Assembly: GCA_016858145.1 (NCBI GenBank)
Contig: JAEHOE010000021.1
Coordinates: 682,001 to 746,000, forward strand
From: Edaphochlamys debaryana
Taxonomy: Eukaryota > Chlorophyta > Chlorophyceae > Chlamydomonadales
Length of the DNA stretch: 64,000 nt
Reading direction: 5' to 3'
Part shown: one piece after another, positions 1 through 12,300 of the stretch
Position numbering within the stretch: position 1 is the stretch's first letter
How the letters are laid out: each line of letters starts with the position of its first letter
Program-made: the position numbers and the translations under genes
The notes under the pieces: generated by a model
Databases searched by the model: none
What the model saw: the letters and a program-made list of their open reading frames with translations, nothing else
Told to the model about the DNA's origin: nothing

Positions 1-234
1 ACGTGCTGACGTGCGGACTGACCGGCCCTCCCACCGTTCTAGAGAACGGATTGCGCGTTGGGGTTGCAGGCGGAACGCGGGTCAGCAGCAACGGGTGGAA
101 GGGCTGCTGGTGGTCCGGACCAGGGGAAGGATGTGGGATGCATGCAAGACAACGGGTTGGCACGGACACGGGACTTGGGGGCAAGCCGTCGGCGCACTGA
201 CTTGCCCCCCCACCCCCACCAACGGACCCTGCAG

Positions 235-752
235 GTGGCGAAAGTGCTCAGGTACTACTGCCTCTGGGCGCTGTCCAAGGAGAAGGAGGACCAGCCCCTG
301 CCGCCGCGGAACGTCCTCGACCGTCCGAACCCCTTGCCTTCCGCAAACTCTTCGCAACGCTCGGGGAGGCCTCGGAGCGGCTGCTGGGGCCCGTTGCGGA
401 CGGCGACGTCAAGAGCTTCTGCGCAAGCATCGACGACGTAGTCGCCGCACGGTGGGACTTCGCCGGGGCGGCAAGCGGCAGGGGGCTGAGGTCGCTCGAT
501 GGGGCTGCATCTGCCGGAGCCCGTCTTATGGAACGCTCGACGACGTGTTTATCACACGTGTTGTTCGTCCTGTGCCGCAGGAACGCGGCGGTCCGCCCCA
601 CCGACCTGCATGCTCTGGACTGCCTGGTGGACGACGCCCTGTTCGTGGCCACTCCCACGCTGCGCGCCGCGGCGCCCGAGCTAGAGGTCGCCTACCGCCT
701 GCTGGACAAGTACCAGGACGTGATCCGACCCCTGGCTGAGGAGGCGCTGTGA
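235..752 (+). CDS. 3' end of an unidentified gene (partial)
   Basis: The probable last exon begins after an acceptor at 234 (ccctgcag) or 251 (gctcag) and reads without stops to TGA at 750-752. The frame contains plausible helical protein, including LAFRKLFATLGEASERLLG and the C-terminus LLDKYQDVIRPLAEEAL. An alternative frame is open at the start of the stretch, so the acceptor is uncertain. Positions 1-234 appear to be intron, and earlier exons lie outside the window. I do not recognise the family. The alpha-helical, moderately charged sequence differs from the low-complexity proteins further along. A TGTAA at 2022-2026 could be its polyadenylation signal, which would give a 3' UTR of about 1.3 kb. 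Confidence 0.5.
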
Positions 753-3133
753 GAGGCGAGAACAGCGTGTGGCCGGGAGGTAGCTACGGCTGTTGGTGGT
801 GGCGGGGACGAAAGCTTCACGGACGCAGCTGCAGCGGGCATGCAGGCAGCGCTACCGCAGAGCGTGAGCGCCCAGCCACAGCAGCCCTCATGTAGCGAAA
901 GCGGACGAGGCTCAGGGTTGGGGCCCGGGCCCTTGTGGGGGCGGCCTGAAGGAAAGTGAGGAGAGTGGAGCCGAGCGGGATCGTGCGGGCGTGGAGCGGG
1001 TTATGGACCCCAATGGCTGGTCTGCAGCGGCCGCCTGCCGTGGACCCGGGCTGAGGGCTTGAAAGCAGCTAACTGCGCAGGAGTGCAGTGGGTGGCGGGT
1101 GGGCGGTAGCTGGAGAAAGACATCTTCACTTCTCTCAGACCTTGTCGTAGCCCCAGATCGAGGACAAGTACCCATGTTGCGAATTGCTTGATGTCGTCAA
1201 GCGCAAAACGTATTGATGCATTCTTAATGTGTGTATGATGGTGCGTGTTTCACATTTCGTGTCGGACAACACTGGGCCCCCGCTGCGAAGCAGCTTTTTG
1301 GGGAAGGGCCCATGACAGAAAGAGGTCCGTGGGTTGCGAGGTCGGGTGGAGTTTGGGTGGAGTGTTGGGCCTTATGGCTGAGCCCTTTTGCCTCCCTGTG
1401 GGGCACCCCGTCTTGTCTAGATTTTCTTCGGAGTGGCAGAGCGGGAGCGGAGAGATGTGTGCCAGGCAAGCATGTGTGTTTGGCAGCAGCCGGGGCGGGG
1501 CGAGCGGTAACGCTTGTATGTATGCGTGTGAATGTGGGGGATTCTGTGCGGGCGCTGTACTCGAGATCTGCTGTTCGTTTGGATGAATGGCCCTTGAGCT
1601 TGGGGAGGGGTGGCCCCCACTGTACACCAGCTGAGGCTAAGAGCTCGTTGTTCGCCTACTCTACTCGACGCAGGCTGTGCGGTCCGCGTGTTTGGGGGGA
1701 CACTGTCTGTCTGAACTCCACCCCAGCTGGGGGCGGTGGCGGGTGGAGGGGGCATCGCAATCATTAACTGTTCGAGAGAGGCCATGGCTGTGTTGATCAC
1801 ATGCAGATTAATTATGCCCTGAGGAGCAAGGGATGGGGAGCAGCAACTGCCATTGTCGCAGGATGGCAGGTATTAGGAGTCTTAGGTGCCGAGATTGTGG
1901 GAGCAGGCTTGGATTAGGTGGTGTGTGTCGTCCGTGCTAATGTGGGGTGTCGTCCAGTGGCCTCGGGCCTAGGTGGAACGGCAGGCACCCGTTGAGGCCC
2001 TCCGCTCCGCAAACCTTCCGCTGTAATTGTCCCCTTTCTAATCTTGCGCCAAATAACGCCCTGGTCTCACCTTACAGCTGTGCCAGCTGTGCCAGCCGCC
2101 AGTGAGCCGCGGGGGCTGCTGCACCTTGGCCACAGGTGCACCACTTTAACGGCACGCTTTGTGAGCTGAGCTCCCCCAAATGTTTTTTGCCCTACGTCGG
2201 TCAGGCCATTGGTAACCCTGAAGCTTCGAGCGCAGCGCTGCACGTCCCCCGCGCTTTGCACCATTGCCTGGCTGCACGTCCCGCTGCCCATCCCTACGGG
2301 CTCAGTTCAAGTTCCAGCTGCGACGAATCTAACCTCCGCTCTTGTCCGCTATGCCGCCTCCGTTCACATGACAAGCTCCTTGCCTGGCTCCCGGGGACGG
2401 GGGCGGGGGCTGCGGCGTATGAGTAATGGCGCGGGCACGAGATGTGTCCCCCTGCTTGTCGCGGGCACGCGGGATGGTGCCGGCAGCCGACCGGTCGCTT
2501 GGGACGAACCTGGACGGCTGAGTAGACTACGTTGCCAGTATTCCCCTGATTGCGGGGGATCACGTTGGCAAGGCCTGAGCTGAGATTTTGTGATGCAGCC
2601 CTGTCGATGCAGCGTTTCTTGGCCTCAAGACCGCTTCCTCACGCCACTCGTTCGTTGTCAGTGTAGTCCCCGCACTACAGAAAAGCGCGAATAACCAGGC
2701 CCGCTGCTTCGCACTCCCACGGATTCCGCGATTCTCGCCCACGCAAGTCGCTGAATCGGTCGGCACTCACACAGACCCGCCCCGACGCTTGCAAGTCCAT
2801 CGCGCTGGCGACGAGCGTGATCCTCGGGGTCGGCGTGCAGGCAAGGCCTGGGCGAAACCTCCCGACGGGGTCGCGAGATGTGTGGCCCGGGCGTGGTCAT
2901 GCCGGCGTGTGTGGCTGCCGCACTCGACACGCTTCGCCCCCGGAGCCCACGTTGCAACTCTCCCGCCCTCTCCACACCCTCTACGATTCATCACATTGCT
3001 AATCGCTCTCCTTGCCTCGCAGCTGCTCGGCCGTGCCGCCCCCTGCCGCCAGCGCAACGCGCCTAGCGCCTGGGCCGCCCCCTCGCTCCGCCCCCGCCGC
3101 CCCCTGGTCGCCCTCTGCGTCCGAGCCATTGCC
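753..3133. other. 3' UTR and intergenic region
   Basis: No convincing coding exon was found between the first gene and CRY-DASH. Short open frames here lack splice support. TGTAA at 2022-2026 is a candidate polyadenylation signal for the upstream gene. The last ~110 bp (about 3022-3133), after a possible acceptor ending ctcgcag at 3021, is open in the CRY-DASH frame and could encode part of a transit peptide. Confidence 0.5.
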
Positions 3134-6100
3134 ATGACCTCAGCCGCCGCCTCCGCTGGTGGCGCCGCCAACGGTGCCAAGCGGTTGGTGGTTTGGTTCC
3201 GCAACGACCTGCGGTTGCACGACAACTACTGCCTGCACGACGCGGCGCAGCGGGTCAAGAAGGGGGAGTACACAGAGGTACGGAGGGCGTGGGTGCGGAG
3301 GGTTAAGATTAGACCTGGGGTTTTAGGGGTTATGTTCGGATTTTGAGAGTGTGTGTTGAGGAGCTTGCCTCGCACGGGGTCTGCCAGTTAGGCGGGCGGC
3401 GGAGGCGGGCCACAGCATGGGAGCTGGGAGATGTCGCGTGGAGGTGTCATCAAGCTGACCGGCTGCCTACAACCTGCTTCCCGCCCCCCTCCCCCCCCCC
3501 ACGCACGCTTGCAGGTGCTCCCGGTCTACTGCTTCGACCCCCGCACCTACGCCATCACGCAGTGGGGCTCCCACAAGACCGGCCCCTTCCGGGCGGCCTT
3601 CCTGCTCGAGAGCGTGGCGGAGCTCAAGGTGGGGCGGGGGGGAGCTGGGAGGGAGGAGATGGGGCTGGTGATGAAACGTGGGGCAAGGGGGAGCGGAAGA
3701 GGTGGTGAAGGTGGTGAAGGTGGCGTGGTTGCTCGCACCAGCGTACTTGTGGCGGGTACTCGTGGTGCTCGGTGGGGTTCAGCGCCCGTGCCCGGCCCCC
3801 GCCGCCCTCTCTACCCGCTGCTCCCCCCCCCTCAGGCCAGCCTGCGGGGCCTGGGCTCCGACCTGCTGGTGGCGGTGGGGAGGCCGGAGGACGTGCTGCC
3901 GGGTGGGTAGGGGGTTGGGGTTGGGGGGATGGGGGGGAGGGCCTGGGTGGTACGGGTAGGGAAGGGGGAGGGGCGTGAGGGAGGACGTGCTGCCGGGTGG
4001 GGGTTGGGGGGTTGGGGGGTTGGGGTGGAGGGCCTGGGTGGTACGGGTAGGGAAGGGGGAGGGGTGTGAGGGAGGACGTGCTGCCGGGTGGGGGTTGGGG
4101 GGTTGGGGGGTTGGGGGGTTGGGGGGTGGAGGGCCTGGGTGGTACGGGTAGGGAAGGGGGAGGGGTGTGAGGGAGGACGTGCTGCCGGGTGGGGGTTGGG
4201 GGGTTGGGGTGGAGGGCCTGGGTGGTACGGGTAGGGAAGGGGGAGGGGTGTGAGGGAGGACGTGCTGCCGGGTGTGCGGGGTGTGTGTGGAAGGGTCTGG
4301 GTGGCAAGGGGAGGCGGTGGGGTAAGGGGGGAGGGGGGGTCGGGGCACAAGGAAGACGGGTGGTGGGCAAAGGGGGGGGGGCATGGGGATGAGAGATGGC
4401 ATTGCTTGCAAGGGTGGCAGGGCGCTCGTGTGTTCACAACTGACATGTTCCGTCGCTTGCTCCCCGCAGGCCTGCTGGTGGGCTCCGCTACGCCCCTGGT
4501 GCTGACGGCGGAGGAGGTGGGGCAGGGGGGTTAGGCTTAAGTGATTATGGGGACCGGCCAGCAGCTCGGCTTCGGGGCCCAGGGCCCGGGGCTTCGTTCC
4601 TGCGTCTCTGGACACATATCCCTTTGGCCCACGGCCCGTATGGGAGTTCACGGCTGATGCCCTTGTCCGTGTAACAACAACAACCGTGTAACAACGACAA
4701 CAAGTGCCCGCTTTGCCACTCGAATAAAGCTCCATGTGCGCTCCCTGCTGCATCTAGCTTGCAACCCCGAACCGCCTCGCTCCTGCTGCTTACCGTCTCC
4801 GCTCCGTTGTCCGTTCCCTGCAGGTTGGCACCGAGGAGGCGGCTGTGGATGTGGCGGTGGCCCGCGCCATCAAGCCCTCGGGCGGCAAGCTGCTGCGCTA
4901 CTGGGGCGGCACCCTGTTCCACCACGACGACCTCACGCCCGCGCTCTTCTCGCCGGGTAGGGGGGGAGCGGAGGGGGGGGGAGAGGAAGGGGACGCGGGC
5001 TCAAGCAGGGGGCGCCAAGGCGCGCGACTGCCTACAGGAGCCCAACCGTTTGCTGTGCCCCTATCCTAGGACCCTTTTTGGAACTGAACTTGAATTCGTT
5101 TCCAAACCTTTTTAATAGCACCTTTGTGCCTCCCTCCCTCCACCACTCAGGCCTGAAGAACATGCCAGACGTCTTTACGCCCTTCAAGGAGAAGGTGGAG
5201 CGGGCGGCGACCGTGCGCAAGGACCTGCCGCCGCCGGCCGCCGGGTCGCTGCCGCTGCCGGCGGCGGCGGCGCTGCCGCCCGCGGCGGCGGCGGCGCTGG
5301 CGGCGCCCGCCCCCGCTTGGGGGGAGCTGCCTTGGCCGGCGGGGGCGGTACCGGCGGTGCCGCAGCGCCATCCCAAGCTGGTCATGGACTTTAAGTGAGG
5401 GGGTCTGGGGGGGGGGGGGTAAAAGGGAAAAAGTGTATGGTTCGTGTGGTGTGTTTCGGGGGCCCTATGCCGCGTGGGGCCACCCCAAGCTGGTCATGGA
5501 CTTCAAGTGGGTTGGGGGTTGGGTTGGGGGGGGGGGGGGTTCGGGGGGAACTCGGGTGGGCCCTGGGGTATACTGCGAGCCTGAGCCTTGTAGCCCAACC
5601 CCCCAAACCCCCTCCTCCCTCTCCCCCCCTTCCCCCCACTCCGCCAGGGGCGGCGAGGCCGCGGCGCTGGCCCGGCTGCAGCACTACCTGTGGGGCAGCG
5701 ACGCAGTGGCCACCTACTTCGACACGCGCAACGGCATGCTGGGGGCGGACGCCAGCACCAAGTTCGCGCCCTGGCTCGCCGCGGGCTGCCTCAGCCCCCG
5801 CAAGGTCTACCGTGAGCGGGGGGACCGGGTGGGAGGAGGGCGGGGGTTGTTGTGCTGGGGTGGGGAGCAACCGAGAAGCGTTCTGTTTGAGGACCCATAT
5901 GCACCCCACCCACCCCTGCGCTTCCTGTAGCTATCCCGATCCTCCCGATTCCTCACCATCTTTCCCCCTTGTCCCCCCCCAGACGAGATCAAGCGCTACG
6001 AGGCGGCCAAGGGCGGCAACAAGTCCACCTACTGGGTCATATTCGAGCTCATATGGAGGGACTACTTCAGGTGGGGCCGCACCCCAAAATAGATATCGGC

Positions 6101-8100
6101 TGAAAGCAGGGCATGTGAACACGCCAGCGCCTCGCCTGCCTCGCGTAGCCCAATAGTGCCCCCCCCTCGGACCTGTGCCTCCCTGGCTGCAGGGTGTCTG
6201 AACGCCCAACGTAGGGTCCATCAGCAACACCTACCGCAACCGCACGCCACCACTCGACTCGTTTTCCCAACAACCTCTCCCCCTTCCACCTCTTCCCCCC
6301 TCTCCCCCCCCCTGCCCCCCTACCAGGTTCTACGCCCTCAAGTACGGCGCCAAGCTGTTCTGGGAGCACGGACCCGCGGGTCGCCCCGCGGGCGCGGGCC
6401 GCGACGGCTGGCGCAGTGACCCGGAGGCCTTCCGGCGCTGGGCCGAGGGGCGCACGGGGCTGCCCCTGGTGGACGCGTGCATGCGCGAGCTGGCGGCCAC
6501 GGGTGCGTGGATCTCACATGTCTTGGATCTGGATTGGGGACACTTCAGGATCTGGATCCGAGATCTGGGCCACACCATGGGCTTGGAGCGCTCTGCCTGC
6601 CCTACCCTATCACCACGCATTCGTTGCGGTCCTCAGGAAGGCACGGAGCCGCACCACACCGCCAACTCCCCCCCCCATCCGCCCCTCTCCCTCTCCCCCT
6701 TACCTTCCACCCCCAACCCCCTACCCCACAGGCTGGATGTCCAACCGCGGGCGCCAGAACGTGGCCTCCCTGCTGGCGCTGGAGCTGGGCCTGGACTGGC
6801 GCAAGGGGGGGGACCACTTCGAGAGCCTGCTGCTCGACTACGGTGGGGGTTGGGGTGCTAGTGGCGGAGTTTGGGGTTTGCCGTGGTTTGGGGGGTCGTG
6901 GGGGCTACGACAGGTCGCAAAGTAAGCGATGGCAGCGAATGCGCTTTGCATGTGGTTCGGTGTGGTTGTGGGCAAGGCATGTGGGTGTGTGTGGTTGGGG
7001 GCAAGTGATGAGGGGACCCTGGATTGACGTGTCTCCTCACCCCCTGCTGCGTCCGGGCCCGCCCGCAGATGTGGCCTCCAACTGGGGTAACTGGGCGGCG
7101 GCGGCGGGCCTCACCGGCGGGCGCGTGAACCTCTTCAACATCGTCAAGCAGGTGCGCGAGTGCCGTACAGCCGTACAGCCGGAGTGCTGTCACATGACGC
7201 CTGCCGTACCGTCCGTGGCGTGACGCAGTCCTCACCCCGGCCCTCACCCCCCTGTCCCTACTGCTCGTCCTTCCCGGCTGCAGTCCAAGGACTACGACCC
7301 GGACGGCTCGTACGGTGCGTACGGCATACAGCGGGAGGGACATGTTGTACGGCCCCGTCGCCGATCATCCAACTGTTAGCCCTTCCACCCCTTTCCGCAC
7401 TTGCGCCTCCTCGCCTCTGTCTTCCTCACCTCTCCCTGACCCTCCCGCCCTCTTCTTGCCCCTCTCCACCCCCACCCCCACCCTTCCCCCCAGTCCGCAC
7501 CTGGTGCCCCGAGCTGGCCCGGGTCCCCACCGCCCACGTGCACGAGCCCTGGACCATGAGCGGCGCCGAGCAGGAGGCGACCGGGTGCAGGTGCGGAGGG
7601 GAGGGAGGGGGGGCGGGTGTGGGTGGTTGCAGAGGGAGCAAAGGGGGGGCGGGTGGACGGGTGGAGGTGTGGGCAGCAGCCAATGTGGAGGGGCCTGCTG
7701 GGCCGGTACGGAAGTGTGGTTGGTGTTGGGGAGGGTAGGGGAGGAGGTTTGCCGAGTCTGAGTTGGGCTGAGGCGGCCGCGCGTGGGTGGCTGACTGGCC
7801 TTCGGACGGCATGGCGACAGGCGTGCCTCCACAGGCAGGAACCCAGGCTGTGTTGCCCTTTCGGTCTCCACCCGCTCTCCCTGCAGGATCGGCACGGACT
7901 ACCCCGCCCCCATGCCCGGCACCCGGTACGGCGGCCGCGGCGGGGGCTACAGCGGCGGCGGCGGCTATAGCGGCGGCGGCGGCGGACGGCCTCAGTCGGG
8001 CCGCGGCGGCAGCGGTGGCGGCCGCGGCGGGGGTCGCAGCGGCGGCGGCGGCGGCCGCGGAGGTGGCCGCCCCCGCTCCGACTTTGAGCGCTACAACTGA
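3134..8100 (+). CDS. CRY-DASH: CRY-DASH family cryptochrome with C-terminal RGG tail
   Basis: Exons: 3134-3277, 3515-3628, 3836-3902, 4470-4516, 4824-4956, 5151-5394, 5648-5811, 5983-6070, 6327-6502, 6732-6842, 7069-7151, 7284-7314, 7494-7590, 7887-8100. All junctions are GT-AG and phases agree, giving 570 aa. The photolyase N-terminal domain opens with [14 protein letters not shown]. The FAD domain contains [35 protein letters not shown] and [14 protein letters not shown]. The C-terminal [19 protein letters not shown] and HEPWTMS segments are diagnostic of the DASH class, which binds FAD and an antenna cofactor and repairs or senses UV-damaged DNA. About 62 residues at the end are Gly/Arg repeats resembling RGG RNA-binding tails known on some fungal DASH proteins. 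The start ATG is in good context (gccATGacc). The open frame upstream ends in VRAIA, resembling a chloroplast transit cleavage site, so an upstream spliced start is possible. Confidence 0.93.
3887..4275 (+). repeat. Minisatellite carrying exon 3 splice donor, CRY-DASH intron 3
   Basis: Five copies of a G-rich unit of 83-101 bp start at about 3887, 3981, 4072, 4173 and 4256. Each contains gaggacgtgctgccgggtg, the last coding bases of exon 3 plus its GT donor. The rest of the unit is runs of GGGGTTGGGG-type sequence on the coding strand. The true exon 3 end is the first copy. Confidence 0.85.
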
Positions 8101-9311
8101 GGCTGCAGGCCAAGAGCTGCACGCCTGAACCGCTACCATTCTTCGCCGCTTGCCCTGGATTGAGCAGGGGGTGTGAACGGTTACGGCGCTACGAGGGCGG
8201 AGTAGGATGGGCAGAGGCCAGGGGGAGGAACGCAGGCCTGGGTCCTGCTTCGGCGTGATTGGTTCGTTCACTGGGAAGCCGCATCGATTTTGTGCTCATG
8301 CGCATAGTACCGTATGCGAGGTCGAATCTGACACACTCGGGATCACTTCGGTGCATGAGGAGCTTAGCGGGGGTGGGGGTGGACTTGCCTCTTGGCATGG
8401 GCACGTTGCCACCATGTCGACCCAGATCAGAGCCATGATTGAATCCGGGAAGGGGAACACAAACATTGGGGCAGAACGCCCTGCGTTGGGCTCGCGAACG
8501 GACACGAACTCAATTGCAATGCCGGTACCGGATGCAGGCTGGTGTATTGGAGCGTTCAGGCCCTCAGGGCAGATGGTGTGTGGCTGCACTTCAAGGAAGG
8601 CGGCGGTGCCTGGTGATAGGGCAGTACTATCTGTGCAACGTCCATAGCCACGTGCGCTACAGCACTAATACCGGCAAGATTCAGATGCTGAGGAGGTCTG
8701 AAAGTACAGCACGGGTTTGCAGCACAGGCCTAGAAGTGAGAGAGACGCGACACCAGCTGTTGGGGATGGGGGCAGGACGCAGGGGTCAAAGCAACGTGCA
8801 ACTAACCGGGGACGCAGGGGTGGGGGATCAGGACAGGGGTGCAGGGCAAGCGAGTGCGAGCAGGGGTGGGGTCGATGGGTGTATTGGGGGCGAAGGCAAT
8901 GCAGCACGATCACTCTTGGCAGAGCATAGGACGTCAGGCGGTGCGGGTTGGTAGGAGACGGTAGGGGCAAGGCGCGGGGGTCGGCGGGGGTTGGGGCGCG
9001 GACAAAACGTGCCAGAAACGGTGCCGTAGTGTGTTTGCGTGCGCTCCCGACTGGTCACGTCTACAAACCTTTTGGAGTATAATAGGCAGGAGAACCGCCC
9101 CGCAACCTGCGTCAAGCGAGAAACACGTCCACAATTGCGTCCGCGCCCAAAACAGGCTGTACTGCCCGACACGCATCAAACTAAAAGCTTAGAGCTGTAG
9201 AGTTCCTGACCAGCTTGGGTGTGAAGAGGAGAGCGCGGGCCGCGAGCAGGCTTTCGGGTCTGCTGTGCGGAGCCATGGGCCGCTTGGCGTAACGGCCTGT
9301 CCCCGGGAGGA
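8101..9311. other. CRY-DASH 3' region and promoter of the next gene
   Basis: No coding exon is supported here. No TGTAA signal was seen downstream of the CRY-DASH stop, so its polyadenylation site is not identifiable by motif. A tataata sequence at 9079-9085, about 230 bp before the next gene's proposed start, is a weak TATA-box candidate. Confidence 0.4.
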
Positions 9312-12300
9312 ATGCCAAGCTTATCGTTGAAGGACTCCAGGTAAGGCCTGCGCTCGGGTCGCCGGGACGGATGCGTCCTTCGAAGGGTGTGCCTGGCGCC
9401 CTGGCGGGCCTATCGACTGCTAGCCCTCTCGTTTGAGTTCAATAGACGGTAAGATTCCTGCCAACCTGCGACCACTGCTCTTGCCCATCCCGCGGGCGCT
9501 CATTGCCCCTCAAGGTCGCCTGCCTCGCAAAAGCTTATCAGCAACCTGATGCTGGAGGACGACGAGTTTGAGGAGGGCGCGGTTTACGAGGATGAGGACG
9601 AGGGCGAGGACTCGCCACGCCCACCCCGCGCCTCGGGGCATCCTTCCTCCGCCGGCTCCGCGCCTGGCTCCGCCCTGAAGCCCACGCGGCGCTCGGGCCA
9701 CGCGCCCTCACGCGGCATCGCCTCCGGCTCTCGTACTGGCCCGCGAATCGCCGGTCGGCCAATCGCCTCCGCCACGCCCTGGGCTGGCGCGGCTCCGCCG
9801 CGCTCCGCCAATTCATCCATGCCTGGGCCCACAGGCCCGGGGCGACCAGCCACCGCGCCCGCGGCCCCACCAGCCCATATGGTCCCGCCCCCACAACTCC
9901 CAGCCGCGCGAGGGAACCGCGAGGGCGCGGGCGCGTGGCTCAGTGGCACCATGAGCCCCATCTTGGAGCAGCACATGTTCTCGCGCCATGCCACGGCCTA
10001 CGATGGAGCCGTCACAGCCCTGCTACAACAGGTCTCCTCACCCGCCACCACGGGGGCTGCACGTGACGTCCAGCGCCGCCCCGGCACCGTTCCCCATGAC
10101 GTCTATCGACACAGCCACGCCACCCCGCCGCCGCACCGGCGGCCCGTCCCGCTCTCCGCCCCCGGCGGCATCAGCGTCGACGTCGCCGCCGTCGCGGCCT
10201 TCACGGCGGCCTCTGCCGTCGCCGCCGATGAGTTTGGTGGCGTCAGCGGCCAGTCCTCCCCCGTCATGTCCTCCGTCGCGTCGCCGTCGTCGCCGTTTCG
10301 ACAGAGCATACCCAGCCTGCCGCTGCCGTCGCCCCGCGGCAGTCCCGCGCCGGAGCTGCCCGCCGACGTGGGCATAGGCGCAGGCAGGGGCGTGGGAGTG
10401 GGCGGGTCCATCTCCCCCGCCGCCGCCGCCGATGCCGTACGGGCTGGGCTGCACACGGCCCCTGCCACGCTCACGCCACGGCGGCCGGGCTCCGCCGGCC
10501 CAGCCGCTGACGGCGCCGTCGGTGCCCCCGACGGCCTGGCCCGGGGCCTCTCCGCGCCCGGGCTGGCGCCGCCGCCGCCCTCCGCGATCAACTTCTCGCT
10601 ACCGCCAGGTGCCGTACGGCATCTGGATCGCGCGTACGGCAGTGTGACGCCGCTGGCAGTTACGCTGGACTCCATGGCCCGGCGGGCCGAAGCACACAAG
10701 GCCCTGACGCGTCAGAAACTGTTGGCGGCCCAGCTGGCGGCACAAAACGGCGCTGGCGGCGGCGGCGGCGCTAGTACGATGCTGTCACTTTTCCAGGCGT
10801 CGGCGGTTGACCCGTACCAGTTGCGATTGGACCTGCCGGGCACGCCGAGCGCTACGGCGCTGGGGCTCTCGTGGGACGCGTCCCCCGGTGTGGTTGCGGC
10901 GGCGGCCGCCGCGGCGGCGGCGGCGCAGGCGGCGGTGGCTGCCAGGATTGAGGGCTTCAACAGCCCGCCTCGCTCACCCATGGCGGCGGTGGAGGCGGAC
11001 GCGGCGATCGCTCTGGCCGAGGCCCAGGCGGGCCCCGACGGGCCCCAGCGAATGTTCGCGTCCATGGGGTCCGGGATCGGCAGCGGTTGGACGGTTGCGT
11101 CGCCCGACGGCGGCGCCTCCCCGGCCCGGGCGTCGCCAGTGGCCGGGCGGCGGCGGGGTGGTCTGGGGGCATGGGGGTCCACCCCAGGCACGGGGCTGTT
11201 GGGGCAGAGGCTGGGCTCCCCAGGGCTGCCCCCAGGGTCCCCATCCTCCCCCGGGCGTCGCAAGCTGCGAACGCCCTCGTCGGCGGCGGAGGCGGCGGTG
11301 GCGGCGGCGCGGGCGGACCAGCTGGCACGGTCGCACCTGCCGCCCGCCGTACGGCGCGGTTACAACGGCCAACTGACGCCGCAGACGGTTAGCGACTGGG
11401 AGACCATCACGGAGCCCAACCGCCGCATGATGCAGGCGATCGATAACGTCACCACGCTCGTACGTACGACGCCGGGCAGCCGCGGCGGCCGCCGTACTGG
11501 CCTCACAGCTTCCGAGGGTGCCAGCGGCGGGCTGCCATCGCCAAAGGGAGCTGAGGCGACGTCTGTTGGCGGCGAGGACTCCAATAGCAGCAGCGGTGTG
11601 CCGTTTGGCGGCAACACCACGGCACGTGCACGGCGGCGGTACATCCGGTACAGCACGGACATCTTCCCGGAGCTGGGGCTTACGTCATCGCCGCGCGGCG
11701 GCGCTGCCGTACACGGCTCGTACGGCAGTGGCCTGGGCGGCGGGTACGGCAGCTCCGCCCTGGGGATGGGGCACGGCACGGGGCACAGCACGCTCACGGC
11801 GGGGGCGTCGGCTGGGAGCGTGGCAAGCCATGCCTCCTCCGATGGTGCTCGCACCCCCGCACCCGTGGGAGTACCTGTGCTGGACTCCCCAAGAGGGACA
11901 CAGGCCGGCGGCTTTGGAACCGCATCTGGATCTGGGCCTTGGGCAAACAGCGGCCCCCGGTTCGGCTACTCTACGAGCGGCGGCCGGCGGGGCCTCAATC
12001 CGTTGTCGTCGCCAGCGGCGGCCCTGGCAGCGATCACCGCCGCCGGCGGGCCGGTGGCGGCGGCGGCGGCGGCGCTGCCGCAGTGGGTGGACCCACTGTC
12101 TGCCGTCAACGCGCTAGCGCCGCCGGCCGCCGCGTCAGGCCCCGTCGCCGCCGGCTCCGTCGCCGCCACCACGGCCACCGGCGACGGCTCTGGCTCGGCT
12201 CTCGCCGCCGAGGGCTCCGCTGCCTCTTTCACCTCCTTCCCATCCCTGGCAAACACGCCTGGCCACGCATCCTCCCACGCGCCTTCTCATGCCCACGCAT

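Noticed and set aside
3779..4753. Long Pro-rich minus-strand open frames opposite the CRY-DASH minisatellite
   Set aside because: They are reading-frame shadows of a G-rich repeat inside an intron, with no start context or homology.
10712..11376. Open frames on both strands within the disordered gene
   Set aside because: Arg/Pro/Ala-rich shadows of the 4.1-kb exon; only the + frame from 9515 joins splice sites at both ends.
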